Shown in pieces: positions 29,767 through 39,925 of a DNA stretch of 64,000 nt (within the stretch, counting starts at the first letter, position 1; each line of letters begins with the position of its first letter). The notes below the pieces were generated by a model. The model saw only the letters and a program-made list of their open reading frames with translations. It was not told the DNA's origin and did not search any database. The translations under genes were made by a program, and so were the position numbers. This stretch comes from Sphingorhabdus lacus. Its GTDB lineage: Bacteria > Pseudomonadota > Alphaproteobacteria > Sphingomonadales > Sphingomonadaceae. The DNA is taken from assembly GCF_009768975.1 (NCBI RefSeq), contig NZ_CP035733.1, positions 2,648,001 through 2,712,000 of the forward strand. Direction: 5' to 3'.

Positions 29767-32469
29767 TTAAGGCCCCTGCGCAGGCGGCGCCAACCCGGCC
29801 ACCCGTTGTGCGGCACGCGCAGTTACGATGCCCAGGTCGACGCTTCCGCTATCCTTCCCGAGGTTCGCGACCGACGGCAGGGTCATTTCAACGCCGACGA
29901 CATTGGCCGCCAGTGCGGCGATGCGCAGGCTGTAGCGGCCATAGGGCACGAATTCGAACAGGAAGAACCCGTCATATTCGCTGCGCGTTGTCTTCACGAC
30001 CCGCCCGTTTTTGTCCACCAGTTCGATGTCGACCCCGCTCAGGATTTTTCCGCCTTCGCGTTGCAACTGGCCGGAAATCTCGCCTGCCGAAACCAGTGGT
30101 AGTTCGATAACAACGGGCACGCCGGGACGCGGGGTCACGACGATGCCGCTGGTGGCGGGCTGGACAAAGGGATCGGGCAGGCTGGACGCATCGATTCCGA
30201 TCAGAACCGGCTCATAAGGTTGCAAGCCATCGAGGATTGTCCGGCCCTCGGCGTCGGTCGGCGGGCCGCGCGCCGATAATCCGGCGGTCAACTCTACTTC
30301 TTTTTGCACCGCCTCGCCCGGTTGGCGGATGCCGTCGGCATTTTCGTCCTGGAACACGACCGCAAAGGCCTGACCCGTTGACGCGAGCTTTTCCGATGCA
30401 AAGCGCATGCCGCCATCGTGCGGATTGGGTCCGATGCTGAAGGCGAGGTTCAGACCGGCAGCGACCGATCCGTCGCTGGCAGCCTCGACCTGGCCGGTCA
30501 GCGCAAAATGTTTGAAGCGGCGGGTGTGGCCAAGGGCCAGCCGTCCGCGGGAATCGCCATTCGAATAGCCGGCCTCGACTTTCCAGTCCGATTTTTCGCC
30601 GGCGCGCCATTCCGCCGTGATCTTGGATTCGCGAAAACCGCTATCGCCGGTTAGTCCGACCGTCGCTTCGCCGCGCAAACGCAGACCACCGATGCGGCCC
30701 GACAGGCGCAATGATGCGTCCAGCCGCGCATCGGGGCTTATTCCGAACGGACTTTGGTCCTTCACCCAATCCAGTTCGGCGCTTGCATTTATCTTATTGA
30801 TATTAAACGATAATCGTGATTCGACCTCTAACCGGTGGCCGCCATCGATACGGTCGATATAGCGCACTTCGGCACGGATCGGGAAATAATGGCGGCCAAA
30901 GCGGAGGCTGTGGTCGATCGAAAGGCTGTTGAACCGGCGGACATCGCGGTCATAGCGTTCGCTTTCATAGCCGCCGAGCAGCCAGGCGCTTTCGCCGCTG
31001 ATCAGCGTTTCGCCCACCTGCGCCAGCACCTGTCCACGCAGGGCATAGCCGCCCACCAGATTGGCCGCGCTCGCCAGTTCGACCAAGGTGGGGCCAATGG
31101 CGCGGCGGACCGATCCTTCGAGATAATAGTTCCGTTGCCCGCGCAAAACCGCGCTGACAAAGGAGGCCGCGACTGACGTCTTGGGGTCAAGACCGCGCTC
31201 GACCCCGAACCCGCCGCGCCAGCCGAGATAGTCATTGGGGTCAACCCCATCCAGATTGATGAGGTCGCGCCCCGCATCCTGCACGCCTGCCCAATAATAG
31301 GTTTCGCGCGGCGGGATGGAGCCGAGGCCCACCGGGATCATCTTCACATCGCGGCGGATCTGGCCCTGCGGACCGTACAGCACGACTTCGAAGCGGTTCT
31401 GCCCGTAGAGCAGCGGTACATCGAGAAATTCATAGCGGCCATCGCCCCGGCTCTGGACATAGCCGATCAGCTGTTCGTTGCGGTAGAGTTCCGCATCCCA
31501 CCCATTGGGCAGCTCGCCGCGGAATACAGTGCGGTCGAAACTGTCGGGGCGGTTCAACGGGCGGTTGGTGACGAACGCCCCGCGGCCGGCGGTGGTCTGG
31601 ATTCCGAGCGGCGTTACATTGGTCGAAACATCGCCTAGCGCCCAGTGCGTCGCCTTCAGCGGACCGAGCAGGCCGCCGTCCGGATCGGTGCGGTATGCGC
31701 GCATGCGCAGATTTTCGGGAACACCCCGGTCGTCGGACGACAGGCGTGCATCAAAGGAAGCGCCCGCAACTTCGCCGCTGGCGTAAATTTCATAGCGCGC
31801 GTCCAAACGGCGGCCGCTGCGCTGGTCGCGGGCGGCGCTGACTGACGCCACGACGTCAACCGAAGGCGTGCGGAACATTTTATAGGGATCGCGCGCCTGG
31901 GGCAGGCTGGCGAGGTCGAAGGCTTTGGTCGGCCGCACCTTCCCCGCCCGCGCCTTGCGTTCTTCGGCGAGTTCGAACGGCAATTTGCGGTCCGCGCTGA
32001 TGATCAGCAGCGCATTGGACAGATCGGCCTTCACCTCGACATTCAGCCAGCTGGCGAGCACCTTGGTGTCGACACACCAGCCTTCGGGAACATCGCGGAT
32101 CGCATTTGCGGCGACGGGCGCGCTTTTGTTCACGATTTGTACTGTATTGGATTCCCGGTCAAGGGTGAAGGTGCGGCTTTCTTCGAACAACCAGCCAGTT
32201 GCGCGGCGCGACTTTTTATCGACACGGACGGGAAGATCAAAGGCAATGATAACATCGGCGAAATCGACGCACACGCCACTATCGGTCTGATAGCCGCGAA
32301 CGCCTTCGCCCACGCGCCATTGACCAACGCGGACATCGAACAAAAGCGCATCATCTTCATTCGGCTGCCAGGTCGACGCACGCGCCGAAGCGACGGGAAT
32401 GGTGAGCATCCCCGTCGCCACGGCCAACGCCGTCAGTGCCTGTGCGGCCTTATGAAAATATCTACGCAT
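29767..32469 (-). CDS. Usher-like outer membrane protein of a chaperone/DUF4402 fibre system
   Basis: 900-residue protein with a Sec signal peptide (to ~ASA at residue 30). An N-terminal periplasmic region (~30-180) is followed by a central part rich in alternating beta-strands (~200-690), which is usher-like: ELPNGWDAELYRNEQLIGYV and VPLLYGQNRFEVVLYGPQGQ. The C-terminus has DENADGIRQPGEAV, a Ca-binding SdrD-like repeat start, and a carboxypeptidase-regulatory-like domain (~790-880). It lies 29 bases after a PapD-like chaperone and downstream of a DUF4402 gene, so it is probably the secretion pore for that subunit. It is divergent from classical FimD. Confidence 0.78.
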   Translation of the reverse strand: MRRYFHKAAQALTALAVATGMLTIPVASARASTWQPNEDDALLFDVRVGQWRVGEGVRGYQTDSGVCVDFADVIIAFDLPVRVDKKSRRATGWLFEESRTFTLDRESNTVQIVNKSAPVAANAIRDVPEGWCVDTKVLASWLNVEVKADLSNALLIISADRKLPFELAEERKARAGKVRPTKAFDLASLPQARDPYKMFRTPSVDVVASVSAARDQRSGRRLDARYEIYASGEVAGASFDARLSSDDRGVPENLRMRAYRTDPDGGLLGPLKATHWALGDVSTNVTPLGIQTTAGRGAFVTNRPLNRPDSFDRTVFRGELPNGWDAELYRNEQLIGYVQSRGDGRYEFLDVPLLYGQNRFEVVLYGPQGQIRRDVKMIPVGLGSIPPRETYYWAGVQDAGRDLINLDGVDPNDYLGWRGGFGVERGLDPKTSVAASFVSAVLRGQRNYYLEGSVRRAIGPTLVELASAANLVGGYALRGQVLAQVGETLISGESAWLLGGYESERYDRDVRRFNSLSIDHSLRFGRHYFPIRAEVRYIDRIDGGHRLEVESRLSFNINKINASAELDWVKDQSPFGISPDARLDASLRLSGRIGGLRLRGEATVGLTGDSGFRESKITAEWRAGEKSDWKVEAGYSNGDSRGRLALGHTRRFKHFALTGQVEAASDGSVAAGLNLAFSIGPNPHDGGMRFASEKLASTGQAFAVVFQDENADGIRQPGEAVQKEVELTAGLSARGPPTDAEGRTILDGLQPYEPVLIGIDASSLPDPFVQPATSGIVVTPRPGVPVVIELPLVSAGEISGQLQREGGKILSGVDIELVDKNGRVVKTTRSEYDGFFLFEFVPYGRYSLRIAALAANVVGVEMTLPSVANLGKDSGSVDLGIVTARAAQRVAGLAPPAQGP

Positions 32470-32498
32470 GACCGTGAAAAAGTGGCGCCTTCAGCCCC

Positions 32499-33353
32499 TT
32501 AGGGAAGGACGGTGCGCACCTGTGCAATCAATCCGCCGCCGGCTTCGGGGGCTTCATAATAGGAAAGCACGATATCACCCTTCATCTTCGCCGCGACTTC
32601 CGGGGGAAGGGGGAGAGAGACCGAGCGGCTGGCAACTTCAGGATAGATGGCGATGCCCTTGGCGACCGACAGCGGTTCTGACTGGCCGGGCTTGGTCACA
32701 TGGATCTCGCCAAATATGGATTTATCCCCCTGACGCGCCATATTGAATTCGAGGGTCGGGCCTTCATTGTCTTTGCCCATGCGCACATTGGTCAATGCGG
32801 CGGTTCCCTGCAAATTGCCCTTGCGGACGATGACGGGGATGCTGATTCCGTAAATAGGGATCAGCTGGATGCGCAGACTGTTGCCCGCATCCGCCGAACC
32901 GTCAGCAGCAGGCGTCTTGGGAATGGCGCGAAAGAGCATATGGGCCCGATATTCACCGTCGGGCAACGCATCGATCGCCTGCAGGCCGATGCGGATCGAC
33001 TGCGGCTGGTTGGGCGGCAGGGTCACGCGGCGCGGCGCATAGCGGATGACATCGAGCGCAGATTTTTCCTTATCGTTCGCGACCGTCGCATCGACATCGT
33101 CAAGCCGTCCCTGATCATTCATCCGCCGCAGTTCGAGCGTGATGCGATAGGTCGCCTCTTCATCACCGATATTGTTGAGGATGACCTCGGTCCCGCGCCG
33201 GCCATCCAATATGACCCGCGTCGGTGCGATCAGAAGATCTCCGGCCGCATGGGCAGGTGCCGAAACACCTGTTGTAACGGCACCCAAAAGGGCACCGCCC
33301 AATATGATACGGGCGGCAAAATGACGGCATGCCAAAAAGAGCCGTGTGCGCAT
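32499..33353 (-). CDS. PapD-like periplasmic pilus chaperone
   Basis: 284-residue protein. Signal peptide to ~APAHA near residue 36. The PapD N-terminal immunoglobulin fold is visible as LLIAPTRVILDGRRGTEVIL then YRITLELRRM and RYAPRRVTLPPNQPQSIRIG. The C-terminal domain contains IPVIVRKGNLQGTAAL. These chaperones donate a strand to fibre subunits and deliver them to the usher. ATG 33353 is preceded by GGGGAA; an upstream start would precede a poor signal peptide. Same strand as and 29 bases before the usher-like gene. Confidence 0.85.
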   Translation of the reverse strand: MRTRLFLACRHFAARIILGGALLGAVTTGVSAPAHAAGDLLIAPTRVILDGRRGTEVILNNIGDEEATYRITLELRRMNDQGRLDDVDATVANDKEKSALDVIRYAPRRVTLPPNQPQSIRIGLQAIDALPDGEYRAHMLFRAIPKTPAADGSADAGNSLRIQLIPIYGISIPVIVRKGNLQGTAALTNVRMGKDNEGPTLEFNMARQGDKSIFGEIHVTKPGQSEPLSVAKGIAIYPEVASRSVSLPLPPEVAAKMKGDIVLSYYEAPEAGGGLIAQVRTVLP

Positions 33354-33465
33354 AAATATTCCCCATCCACATGTTGTGCGGCGTTCGGCCTGGTCGCCTG
33401 TCCGCACGGGTCCATGATGCGGGCATGCCAGAATATGGTTACCATCCGGCTAACGAATGGATTTC

Positions 33466-33506
33466 AGACAAAGAAAACCCCCGGTGACGCTGGGCCACCG
33501 GGGGTT
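33466..33506 (-). terminator. Rho-independent-type terminator after the DUF4402 gene
   Basis: An 11-bp perfect stem (AACCCCCGGTG, 33476-33486 with CACCGGGGGTT, 33496-33506; plus-strand letters) with a 9-base loop. In the minus direction it is followed by TTTTCTTT. It lies 35 bases after the DUF4402 stop and before the chaperone gene, so it would limit readthrough and make the subunit the most abundant product. Confidence 0.88.
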
Positions 33507-33541
33507 GCTCTCCCTAACCTGCGTCCGAAGACGCGGGGCTA

Positions 33542-34036
33542 TTACTGATAGTCAGCCGATACGTTGTACGTGCCGGTGTAGGTGCCTGCAGCCTGGTTTG
33601 CACCAACGGCCAGCGTGCCACCAACGTAGAAAACTTCAGCCGCACCGGTCGAGGTGAACGATGTGATCGAAGGGTTCAGCGTCAGCGTCATCGAGTTGGC
33701 ACCCGAAGACAGCGTGGTCGAAGCAGGAACGGTAACGCCTACGACATAGCCCGAAGTCGCGCCCGAAACGGTGAAGCGGCCGCGCAGGGCGGTGCCGACG
33801 CAGGTCACGCCTGCCGAGCAGGTGCGGGTGTTCGATGTGGTTGGCAAGGTAACGGTGCCAGCGGCAGCGCTCGAAGCAACGACGCCAAGGTCAAGGCCGT
33901 CATTCTGGGCGAGCTGCACAGCAGCGAGGATATCAACTTCAGCCGTAGCGGTCTGGGTTGCGGCATTGGCGCCGGTCGAAACCAAAGCGGCAGCTGCGAT
34001 TGCGCCAGCAAGGGCGATTTTCGACTTGTTCAACAT
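33542..34036 (-). CDS. DUF4402-domain fibre subunit
   Basis: 164-residue exported protein. Signal peptide KIALAGAIAAAALVSTGANA, then a Ser/Thr/Ala/Gly-rich beta-sandwich. Two Cys (in TRTCSAGVTCVG) are close together. The C-terminus AAGTYTGTYNVSADYQ matches the terminal strand of DUF4402/spore-coat-U-like subunits, which alternate hydrophobic residues for strand exchange with a chaperone. ATG 34036 is chosen for AAAAGGA 8 bases upstream. Likely the polymerised surface subunit of the operon. Confidence 0.85.
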   Translation of the reverse strand: MLNKSKIALAGAIAAAALVSTGANAATQTATAEVDILAAVQLAQNDGLDLGVVASSAAAGTVTLPTTSNTRTCSAGVTCVGTALRGRFTVSGATSGYVVGVTVPASTTLSSGANSMTLTLNPSITSFTSTGAAEVFYVGGTLAVGANQAAGTYTGTYNVSADYQ

Positions 34037-34310
34037 ATACTGGTCCTTTTGTGACATAAGCAGATTAGAATGCCCCACTGCATTCAAGTGTCGCTTATGC
34101 ACATCGAATCATAAGGCTTTGCTGCATGTCATGGTTAATAGAAGCTTACCATTTCAGATGCGTATCAGGCACCCATAGTCGGCGAAACCCGCAGAAGAGA
34201 GCCATTTTCGAAAGCTGAAAACAGCAATAGCCCCGCAAAGCGGCGAGCACGAAAGATGTAAATTTTGCAGGAAGAGTCGATCGGAGCCTTAGCGCCCCGA
34301 CCGGAAATTC

Positions 34311-35243
34311 TCAGAATTTTTCGCCGGTTAGCCGCTGGCACAACATATCGAGCTGGTCGAGACTGCCATATTCGAATGTCACCGACCCCGCCCCGGTGGC
34401 GTTGCGCTGGTTGATCTTGACCTTCAGGCCGAGCAAATCACCCAGATGCGTCTCAACCGCATGGATATCGGCATTGTCCGATCCGGCAGACACGCGAGAC
34501 GAACCACCCTGCCCTTGCGGAGCGCGGCCCTTTTTGACGAGCGCTTCAGTGGCGCGGACCGAAAGGCCCTGCTTGATCACCACCATCGCCAGCCGCACGG
34601 CATCATCGCTGCCCAGCAAGGCCCGGGCATGCCCCATGGACAGCTTTTCCTCGATCACCAGGTCGCGAATCGGTGCGGGCAGATCGAGTAACCGCATCAT
34701 GTTGGCGACATGGCTGCGCGATTTGTGCACCAGATCAGCCAGAGCAGCGGCGCTATGCCCGAACAATTCGGTCAGTTTGCGGTACGCTTCGGCTTCTTCG
34801 ATCGGATTGAGGTCCTGCCGCTGGATATTCTCGAGAAGCGCAATTTCCAATGTTTCGGCATCGTCGAAATTGCGCACAATTGCGGGTACTTCGTGAATCT
34901 GGGCCCGCTGTGCCGCGCGCCAACGGCGTTCCCCTGCAACAATCTGGTATCCATCGTCCAAGGGCCGCACCACGATCGGCTGGATAATACCGTGGCGGCG
35001 GATGCTTGCCGCAAGCTCTTCGAGCTTTTCTTCGGCAAAATGACGACGGGGCTGTTCGGGATTGGGCCGAATGCTTGCAACAGCAATCAATGCCACACCC
35101 TGTGTAGCCAGATTCTCGGCCGCAGGTGCCGGCGCGCTGGAGGATTCCCCGCGAATGGCTTCACCCAACAGCGCGTCGAGGCCCCGACCCAAACCCATTT
35201 TCTTACGCAGCGGTGTCTTTTCGACCGATTCGTCCGGAGTCAT
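34311..35243 (-). CDS. parB: Chromosome partitioning protein ParB
   Basis: ParB/Spo0J CTPase of 310 residues that loads at parS and slides along DNA. Near the N-terminus it has MGLGRGLDALLGEAI. The CTP-binding ParB region is SIRPNPEQPRRHF, RRHGIIQPIVVRPL and GERRWRAAQRAQI. A helix-turn-helix (SHVANMMRLLDLP) binds parS near residue 180. It overlaps parA by 4 bases (ATGA). Three perfect parS sites lie 1.4-3.4 kb upstream in the same cluster. Confidence 0.97.
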   Translation of the reverse strand: MTPDESVEKTPLRKKMGLGRGLDALLGEAIRGESSSAPAPAAENLATQGVALIAVASIRPNPEQPRRHFAEEKLEELAASIRRHGIIQPIVVRPLDDGYQIVAGERRWRAAQRAQIHEVPAIVRNFDDAETLEIALLENIQRQDLNPIEEAEAYRKLTELFGHSAAALADLVHKSRSHVANMMRLLDLPAPIRDLVIEEKLSMGHARALLGSDDAVRLAMVVIKQGLSVRATEALVKKGRAPQGQGGSSRVSAGSDNADIHAVETHLGDLLGLKVKINQRNATGAGSVTFEYGSLDQLDMLCQRLTGEKF

Positions 35244-36019
35244 GCAGCCAATTCCCGTGTCGGCATGCGCCCGATCAGTTCGCGCGCCAAATTCATATAG
35301 GCTTCGGATCCCGAGCAGCGATGGTCATAGACCAAGGCGGGCAAGCCATGGCTGGGCGCCTCGGACAAGCGGACATTGCGCGGAATCACAGTTTCGAACA
35401 CCAGAGCGCCCAGACAACTGCGGACATCATCGGCCACCTGGTCGGTGAGCCTGTTCCGGCGGTCATACATGGTCAGCGCCACGCCCATAATTGCCAAATT
35501 GGGGTTGAAGCGCTTCTGTATTCGCTCAACTGTTTGTAATAATTGGCTTAATCCTTCCAATGCGAAGAATTCGCACTGCAGGGGTACCAATATCGAATCC
35601 ACCGCGACGAGAGAATTGATCGTGAGCAGGCCCAGCGACGGTGGACAATCGATCAGGCAGATGTCCCAATGCGTATCCGACTTGTCGAAGGCCGCCTTCA
35701 GCCGTCCGGTCCGGTCTTCATATTCCACCAATTCGATTTCCGCGCCCGACAAATCAACGGTCGCGGGGACAATATCCAGATTGGGAATCATCGTTGGAAT
35801 GGCGGCGTCTTTCAACGACGCGTCCCCCAGAAGAAGATCATAGCTGCTATGCACACGCTCGGCCTGCTTCAGCCCGAGACCCGTTGAGGCATTTCCCTGC
35901 GGGTCGAGATCGACCAGCACACAGCGCCAGCCACTTGCCGCCAGAGCCGTGGCAAGATTGATCGCGGTCGTGGTCTTGCCCACGCCGCCTTTCTGGTTCG
36001 CTATAGCAATTCGAATCAT
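35240..36019 (-). CDS. parA: Chromosome partitioning ATPase ParA
   Basis: 259-residue deviant-Walker ATPase: [20 protein letters not shown] at the N-terminus, DLDPQGNASTGLG and ICLIDCPPSLGLLT. ParA forms gradients on the nucleoid that pull ParB-parS. It overlaps both rsmG (by 4 bases) and parB. Confidence 0.97.
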   Translation of the reverse strand: MIRIAIANQKGGVGKTTTAINLATALAASGWRCVLVDLDPQGNASTGLGLKQAERVHSSYDLLLGDASLKDAAIPTMIPNLDIVPATVDLSGAEIELVEYEDRTGRLKAAFDKSDTHWDICLIDCPPSLGLLTINSLVAVDSILVPLQCEFFALEGLSQLLQTVERIQKRFNPNLAIMGVALTMYDRRNRLTDQVADDVRSCLGALVFETVIPRNVRLSEAPSHGLPALVYDHRCSGSEAYMNLARELIGRMPTRELAA

Positions 36020-36681
36020 CGTCTCTGATGCCTCTTTGCCGCCGCAGCGGTGTGTTTTTCGTCTTTTCCTGTCAAATGCCCGACCAATATGCCGGCTTCG
36101 GCATCGGTCACACTCGACTCGATCCGGAATTCCCCTTCCCAGACCGATTTAACCCCGTCCCATTCCTTAGCCGCATTCCGGCCCTTTGGTAACAGCCATA
36201 ACGTCTTATTTGTGGAAAATCGTGCGGCAAGATCGAACAACTTGTCCAATGGAGCAAAGGCCCGCGCACTGATGACCGAATATGGGGCAGTTTCAACACG
36301 CTCCAACGGCATGCCCGCAACGGTAACCTGCGATTCCAGATCAAGCAAGGCAATGGCGCGCTGGAGATATTCGATCCGCCTTCCACGCGATTCCACCAAA
36401 GTCACCCGATGCGAGCTAAGCAGCGCAACGACCAACCCCGGAAAACCTGCCCCGGAACCAAGGTCTATCCATGCCTGGGAGCCGTCGGGACAGAAGCGCA
36501 AAAGCTGCGCACTGTCGACAATATGGCGATCCCAGATATGATCCAGAGTTGATGCGGAGATCAGGTTCTGACTCTCCGCCTCGCGCTTCAAAAAGGCGAT
36601 AAAGGCTTCTAGCTTCTCCCATGTTTCACGTGAAACAGTGAAATGCTCTTCCAGCCAGTGACGGGCTTCGGCTTCGGTCAT
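36016..36681 (-). CDS. rsmG: 16S rRNA (guanine-527-N7)-methyltransferase
   Basis: RsmG/GidB of 221 residues. The SAM-binding motif is [18 protein letters not shown], followed by [17 protein letters not shown] and [13 protein letters not shown]. It methylates G527 of 16S rRNA. The coding sequence contains a perfect parS (36622-36637). It overlaps mnmG and parA by 4 bases each. Confidence 0.96.
   Translation of the reverse strand: MTEAEARHWLEEHFTVSRETWEKLEAFIAFLKREAESQNLISASTLDHIWDRHIVDSAQLLRFCPDGSQAWIDLGSGAGFPGLVVALLSSHRVTLVESRGRRIEYLQRAIALLDLESQVTVAGMPLERVETAPYSVISARAFAPLDKLFDLAARFSTNKTLWLLPKGRNAAKEWDGVKSVWEGEFRIESSVTDAEAGILVGHLTGKDEKHTAAAAKRHQRR
36622..36637. promoter_or_regulatory. parS: parS site 1 (within rsmG)
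   Basis: TGTTTCACGTGAAACA, a perfect 16-bp palindrome identical to the consensus ParB-binding centromere. It lies within the 5' part of rsmG. Confidence 0.96.
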
Positions 36682-38558
36682 GCGGCGACGTCGCTGATCT
36701 GCTGTGCCCGCTTTGCATGGACCATGATCGCAACCAGCGCCGCCGGAGTGACCCCGCGGACCCGTGCCGCCGCCGCCAGATTTTCCGGTCGAGCTGCATC
36801 CAGTCGTTCGACCATTTCGTTCGAGAGACCCGCAATGGCGCGATAGTCAATCCACTCAGGAAGAAGGACCTTTTCATTTGCGGCAATATCGCGAATTTCA
36901 TTTTCTTGCCGGTCGATATAGGGAGCATAACGCCCGTCTTGCTCGATTTCATCCAGCAAGGTCGCATCCCCTTCCCAAGCTGTTTCACGTGAAACAGACA
37001 GAAGGTGTCGGACGGTCACTGAAGGAAAACGGAGCCATTCATAGAGCGACATCCGGCCTGCATCGCGCTTCACATCCAGACCATGACGGAGCAATTGGTC
37101 GGCCGAAAATTGCTGTGCGAAATCAGCTTCCAGGGCCTGTTTCTCCCACAAGCGCTGGTTAAACCACAGCGCACGTTCTTCGCCTACACATCCCGATTGC
37201 AAGGCCAAAGGCGTCAACCGTGTGGTTGCATTGTCGGCGCGAAGCCGCAAACGATATTCGGCGCGTGCGGTCAGCATCCGGTATGGCTCTGTAACGCCCT
37301 GCAGGATCAGGTCGTCCACCATGACAGCCAGATAGCTGTTCGATCTGTCCAGTGCAGGCATTTCACGGCCCAAGAGACGGGACGCAGCACCCATACCAGC
37401 GATCAGACCTTGGGCAGCGGCCTCTTCATAACCCGTTGTGCCGTTGATTTGTCCGGCACAGTAGAGGCCTTCAAAGCCCCGGACCGCAAGGCTGCTATCC
37501 AGCGCACGGGGGTCGATATGGTCATATTCTACCGCATAGCCTGGAACGACAATTTCGCACTGCTCCAGACCGGCCATGGACCGGACCATCGCCATCTGGA
37601 TATCGGTCGGCAAGGACGTGGAAATGCCGTTGGGATAGATCAGGAAACTGTCCAGGCCTTCAGGCTCCAGAAATACCTGATGTCCGTCGCGATCCCCAAA
37701 GCGGAAGATCTTGTCTTCGATGGAGGGGCAGTAACGCGGTCCCTGCCCCGCAATGTCGCCACCGAAAAGCGGCGAACGATCCAAGCCGCTGCGAATGATA
37801 TCATGGGTTTCACTATTGGTACGGCTGACGGCGCAAAAAAGCTGCGGGATATGGCGGCGCGTTGTGAGCGGTGACATGGTCCACGACCCATCATCGGACG
37901 GCTGCACATCCAATTGTGCCCAATTTATGGTCCGGCCATCCAGACGTGGCGGCGTGCCGGTTTTCAGGCGGGCCATGGGTAACCCAGCGCCGCGAATCTG
38001 GTCTGCCAGTTTGAGCGCCGAGGATTCGCCTATCCGGCCACCTTCCAGACGCTCTTCCCCACGGAATAATTTTCCACCCAGAAAGGTTCCGGTCGCCAAT
38101 ATGACGGCGGAACAGCCTATGCTGCTGCCATCTGCCAGGTCCACACCGACAACGCGCTGGGCGTTGTCCGGTGCGAAACGAAGCCCGGCGGCCTCACCTT
38201 CGACGATCGTTAAATTCGGTAAAGAGGCCAACTGACGCTGGATGGACGCTTTGAACAAAGCGCGATCGGCCTGAATACGCGGCCCCTGCACTGCCGCCCC
38301 CTTGGAGGCGTTGAGCATCCGGTAATGAATCGCCGCATCGTCGGCAGCGCGGGCGATCAAGCCGTCAAAGGCGTCCACTTCGCGCACCAGATGCCCCTTG
38401 CCCAGACCACCGATGGCAGGGTTGCACGACATGGCGCCAATGGTTGTCTTGTCGAAATTGACCAGAGCAACACGCGCACCCATCCGCGCCGCAACCGCCG
38501 CGGCTTCGGTGCCTGCATGGCCTCCGCCAATAACCAATATGTCCACATCACTGCGCAT
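36678..38558 (-). CDS. mnmG: tRNA uridine 5-carboxymethylaminomethyl synthesis enzyme MnmG
   Basis: FAD protein of 626 residues that, with MnmE, modifies U34 of certain tRNAs. FAD motif [68 protein letters not shown] near residue 375; and C-terminal [19 protein letters not shown]. Second parS (36981-36996) lies inside the coding region. Intergenic parS 3 separates it from mnmE. Confidence 0.97.
   Translation of the reverse strand: MRSDVDILVIGGGHAGTEAAAVAARMGARVALVNFDKTTIGAMSCNPAIGGLGKGHLVREVDAFDGLIARAADDAAIHYRMLNASKGAAVQGPRIQADRALFKASIQRQLASLPNLTIVEGEAAGLRFAPDNAQRVVGVDLADGSSIGCSAVILATGTFLGGKLFRGEERLEGGRIGESSALKLADQIRGAGLPMARLKTGTPPRLDGRTINWAQLDVQPSDDGSWTMSPLTTRRHIPQLFCAVSRTNSETHDIIRSGLDRSPLFGGDIAGQGPRYCPSIEDKIFRFGDRDGHQVFLEPEGLDSFLIYPNGISTSLPTDIQMAMVRSMAGLEQCEIVVPGYAVEYDHIDPRALDSSLAVRGFEGLYCAGQINGTTGYEEAAAQGLIAGMGAASRLLGREMPALDRSNSYLAVMVDDLILQGVTEPYRMLTARAEYRLRLRADNATTRLTPLALQSGCVGEERALWFNQRLWEKQALEADFAQQFSADQLLRHGLDVKRDAGRMSLYEWLRFPSVTVRHLLSVSRETAWEGDATLLDEIEQDGRYAPYIDRQENEIRDIAANEKVLLPEWIDYRAIAGLSNEMVERLDAARPENLAAAARVRGVTPAALVAIMVHAKRAQQISDVAA
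36981..36996. promoter_or_regulatory. parS: parS site 2 (within mnmG)
   Basis: TGTTTCACGTGAAACA, perfect consensus, inside the 3' part of mnmG. Confidence 0.96.
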
Positions 38559-38605
38559 GGCGCGCGCATAGCGCAGCGCGGCGGCGGGGTCAAAGTGGTT
38601 GGGGG

Positions 38606-38621
38606 TGTTTCACGTGAAACA
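38606..38621. promoter_or_regulatory. parS: parS site 3 (mnmG-mnmE gap)
   Basis: TGTTTCACGTGAAACA, perfect consensus, in the 65-base gap between mnmG and mnmE, 2 bases beyond the mnmE stop. Confidence 0.96.
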
Positions 38622-38623
38622 GA

Positions 38624-39916
38624 TTATTTTCCGACGCAGAATCGGCCAAAAAGCGTATCCAGCAGATCTTCAGTGTGCGCCCGCCCTGTCAGCGCATCCA
38701 AAGCGAGTCGTGCCTGACGGAGATGTTCGGCGGTGATCAGCCAGTCGTCGGCCTCCGCAGCCTGGGTCAGTGCGGACGCGCATTGGGCCAGCAGATCGCG
38801 CTGACGGGCATTGATCGCGAACTGATCCGGCGGGGGCAAAAGCCCCTTGGCGATGTCGGTCAGGGTGGTAACCAGCTGGGCCATTCCCTCTTCGGTCTTT
38901 GCGGATACGGTAACCGCATCAGGTCCTTTGCGGGCATGCGTGGGATCGTCGGCTTTGGCTGCGATCTCCACCAAATGCGGGTGGGCTGGTCCTGTGCCCT
39001 CCTCCCCCAGCCATAACAGGATGTCGGCGCTATCCATCGCGGCCCGGGTGCGTTCAATCCCGATCGCCTCGATCCGGTCGTCGGTCGCATCGCGCAGGCC
39101 CGCTGTGTCCAAAAACAGGAAGGCTATGCCGCCGATCGATACCGGTACCTCAATCACATCGCGCGTGGTGCCGGCAATGTCGGACACAATGGCCGCGTCA
39201 CGGGCCACGAGGGCGTTGAGCAGTGTCGACTTGCCGCTATTGGGTGGGCCGCCGAGCACAACACGCAAACCGTCGCGCAATTTCTCGACCCCCGGGGCCT
39301 CTACCAGAGTCCGGATGGCGTCATGAAGTCTCTTGCAACCTTCTGATATTTTGTCATTATTTTGCGTCTCGACATCTCCTTCATCGGAGAAATCAAGTTC
39401 CGCTTCGGTCAGCGCGGACAGGACGAGCACCTCCTGCCGCCATTGCTCAATCCGGCGGGAAAAGGCCCCGCCCATCATCGCGCCCGCGGCCCGGCGTTGC
39501 CATTCGGTTTCGGCAGATAGCAGATCGGCCAGCCCCTCGGCTTCATTCAGGTCCATCCGGCCATTCAAGAAAGCCCGCCGGGTAAACTCCCCGGCCTCTG
39601 CGGGCCTCAGTCCTGGCAGCGCTGCAAGCGCAGCAGACACGGCGCGCACCACCGCCCGTCCGCCATGCAGGTGCAATTCAACCAGATCCTCCCCCGTCGC
39701 GCTATCAGGCCCGGGGAAAACCAACACCAGCGCCCGATCCAACACCTCGCCCGAAGCATCCCGCAAAGTCCGCAAAGAAGCCCGCCGCGCCGCCAGGGCA
39801 GACCCCGCCAAAGCTTCAGCCGAGTTAACAGAATCGGGACCACTAATCCGCATCACCGCAATAGCCGCCGGCGGTGCGCCACTCGACAGCGCAAAAATCG
39901 TGTCAGCGGCGGGCAT
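38624..39916 (-). CDS. mnmE: tRNA modification GTPase MnmE
   Basis: 430-residue GTPase. N-terminal formyl-THF-binding domain beginning with DTIFALSSGAPPAAIAVMRI; helical domain; the G domain has GPPNSGKSTLLNALV (G1), DIAGTTRDV (G2/loop) and FLFLDTAGLRD (G3). It ends with FCVGK, giving the conserved CxGK catalytic tail. Forms a complex with MnmG. Confidence 0.97.
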   Translation of the reverse strand: MPAADTIFALSSGAPPAAIAVMRISGPDSVNSAEALAGSALAARRASLRTLRDASGEVLDRALVLVFPGPDSATGEDLVELHLHGGRAVVRAVSAALAALPGLRPAEAGEFTRRAFLNGRMDLNEAEGLADLLSAETEWQRRAAGAMMGGAFSRRIEQWRQEVLVLSALTEAELDFSDEGDVETQNNDKISEGCKRLHDAIRTLVEAPGVEKLRDGLRVVLGGPPNSGKSTLLNALVARDAAIVSDIAGTTRDVIEVPVSIGGIAFLFLDTAGLRDATDDRIEAIGIERTRAAMDSADILLWLGEEGTGPAHPHLVEIAAKADDPTHARKGPDAVTVSAKTEEGMAQLVTTLTDIAKGLLPPPDQFAINARQRDLLAQCASALTQAAEADDWLITAEHLRQARLALDALTGRAHTEDLLDTLFGRFCVGK

Positions 39917-39925
39917 ATTTTGGGG

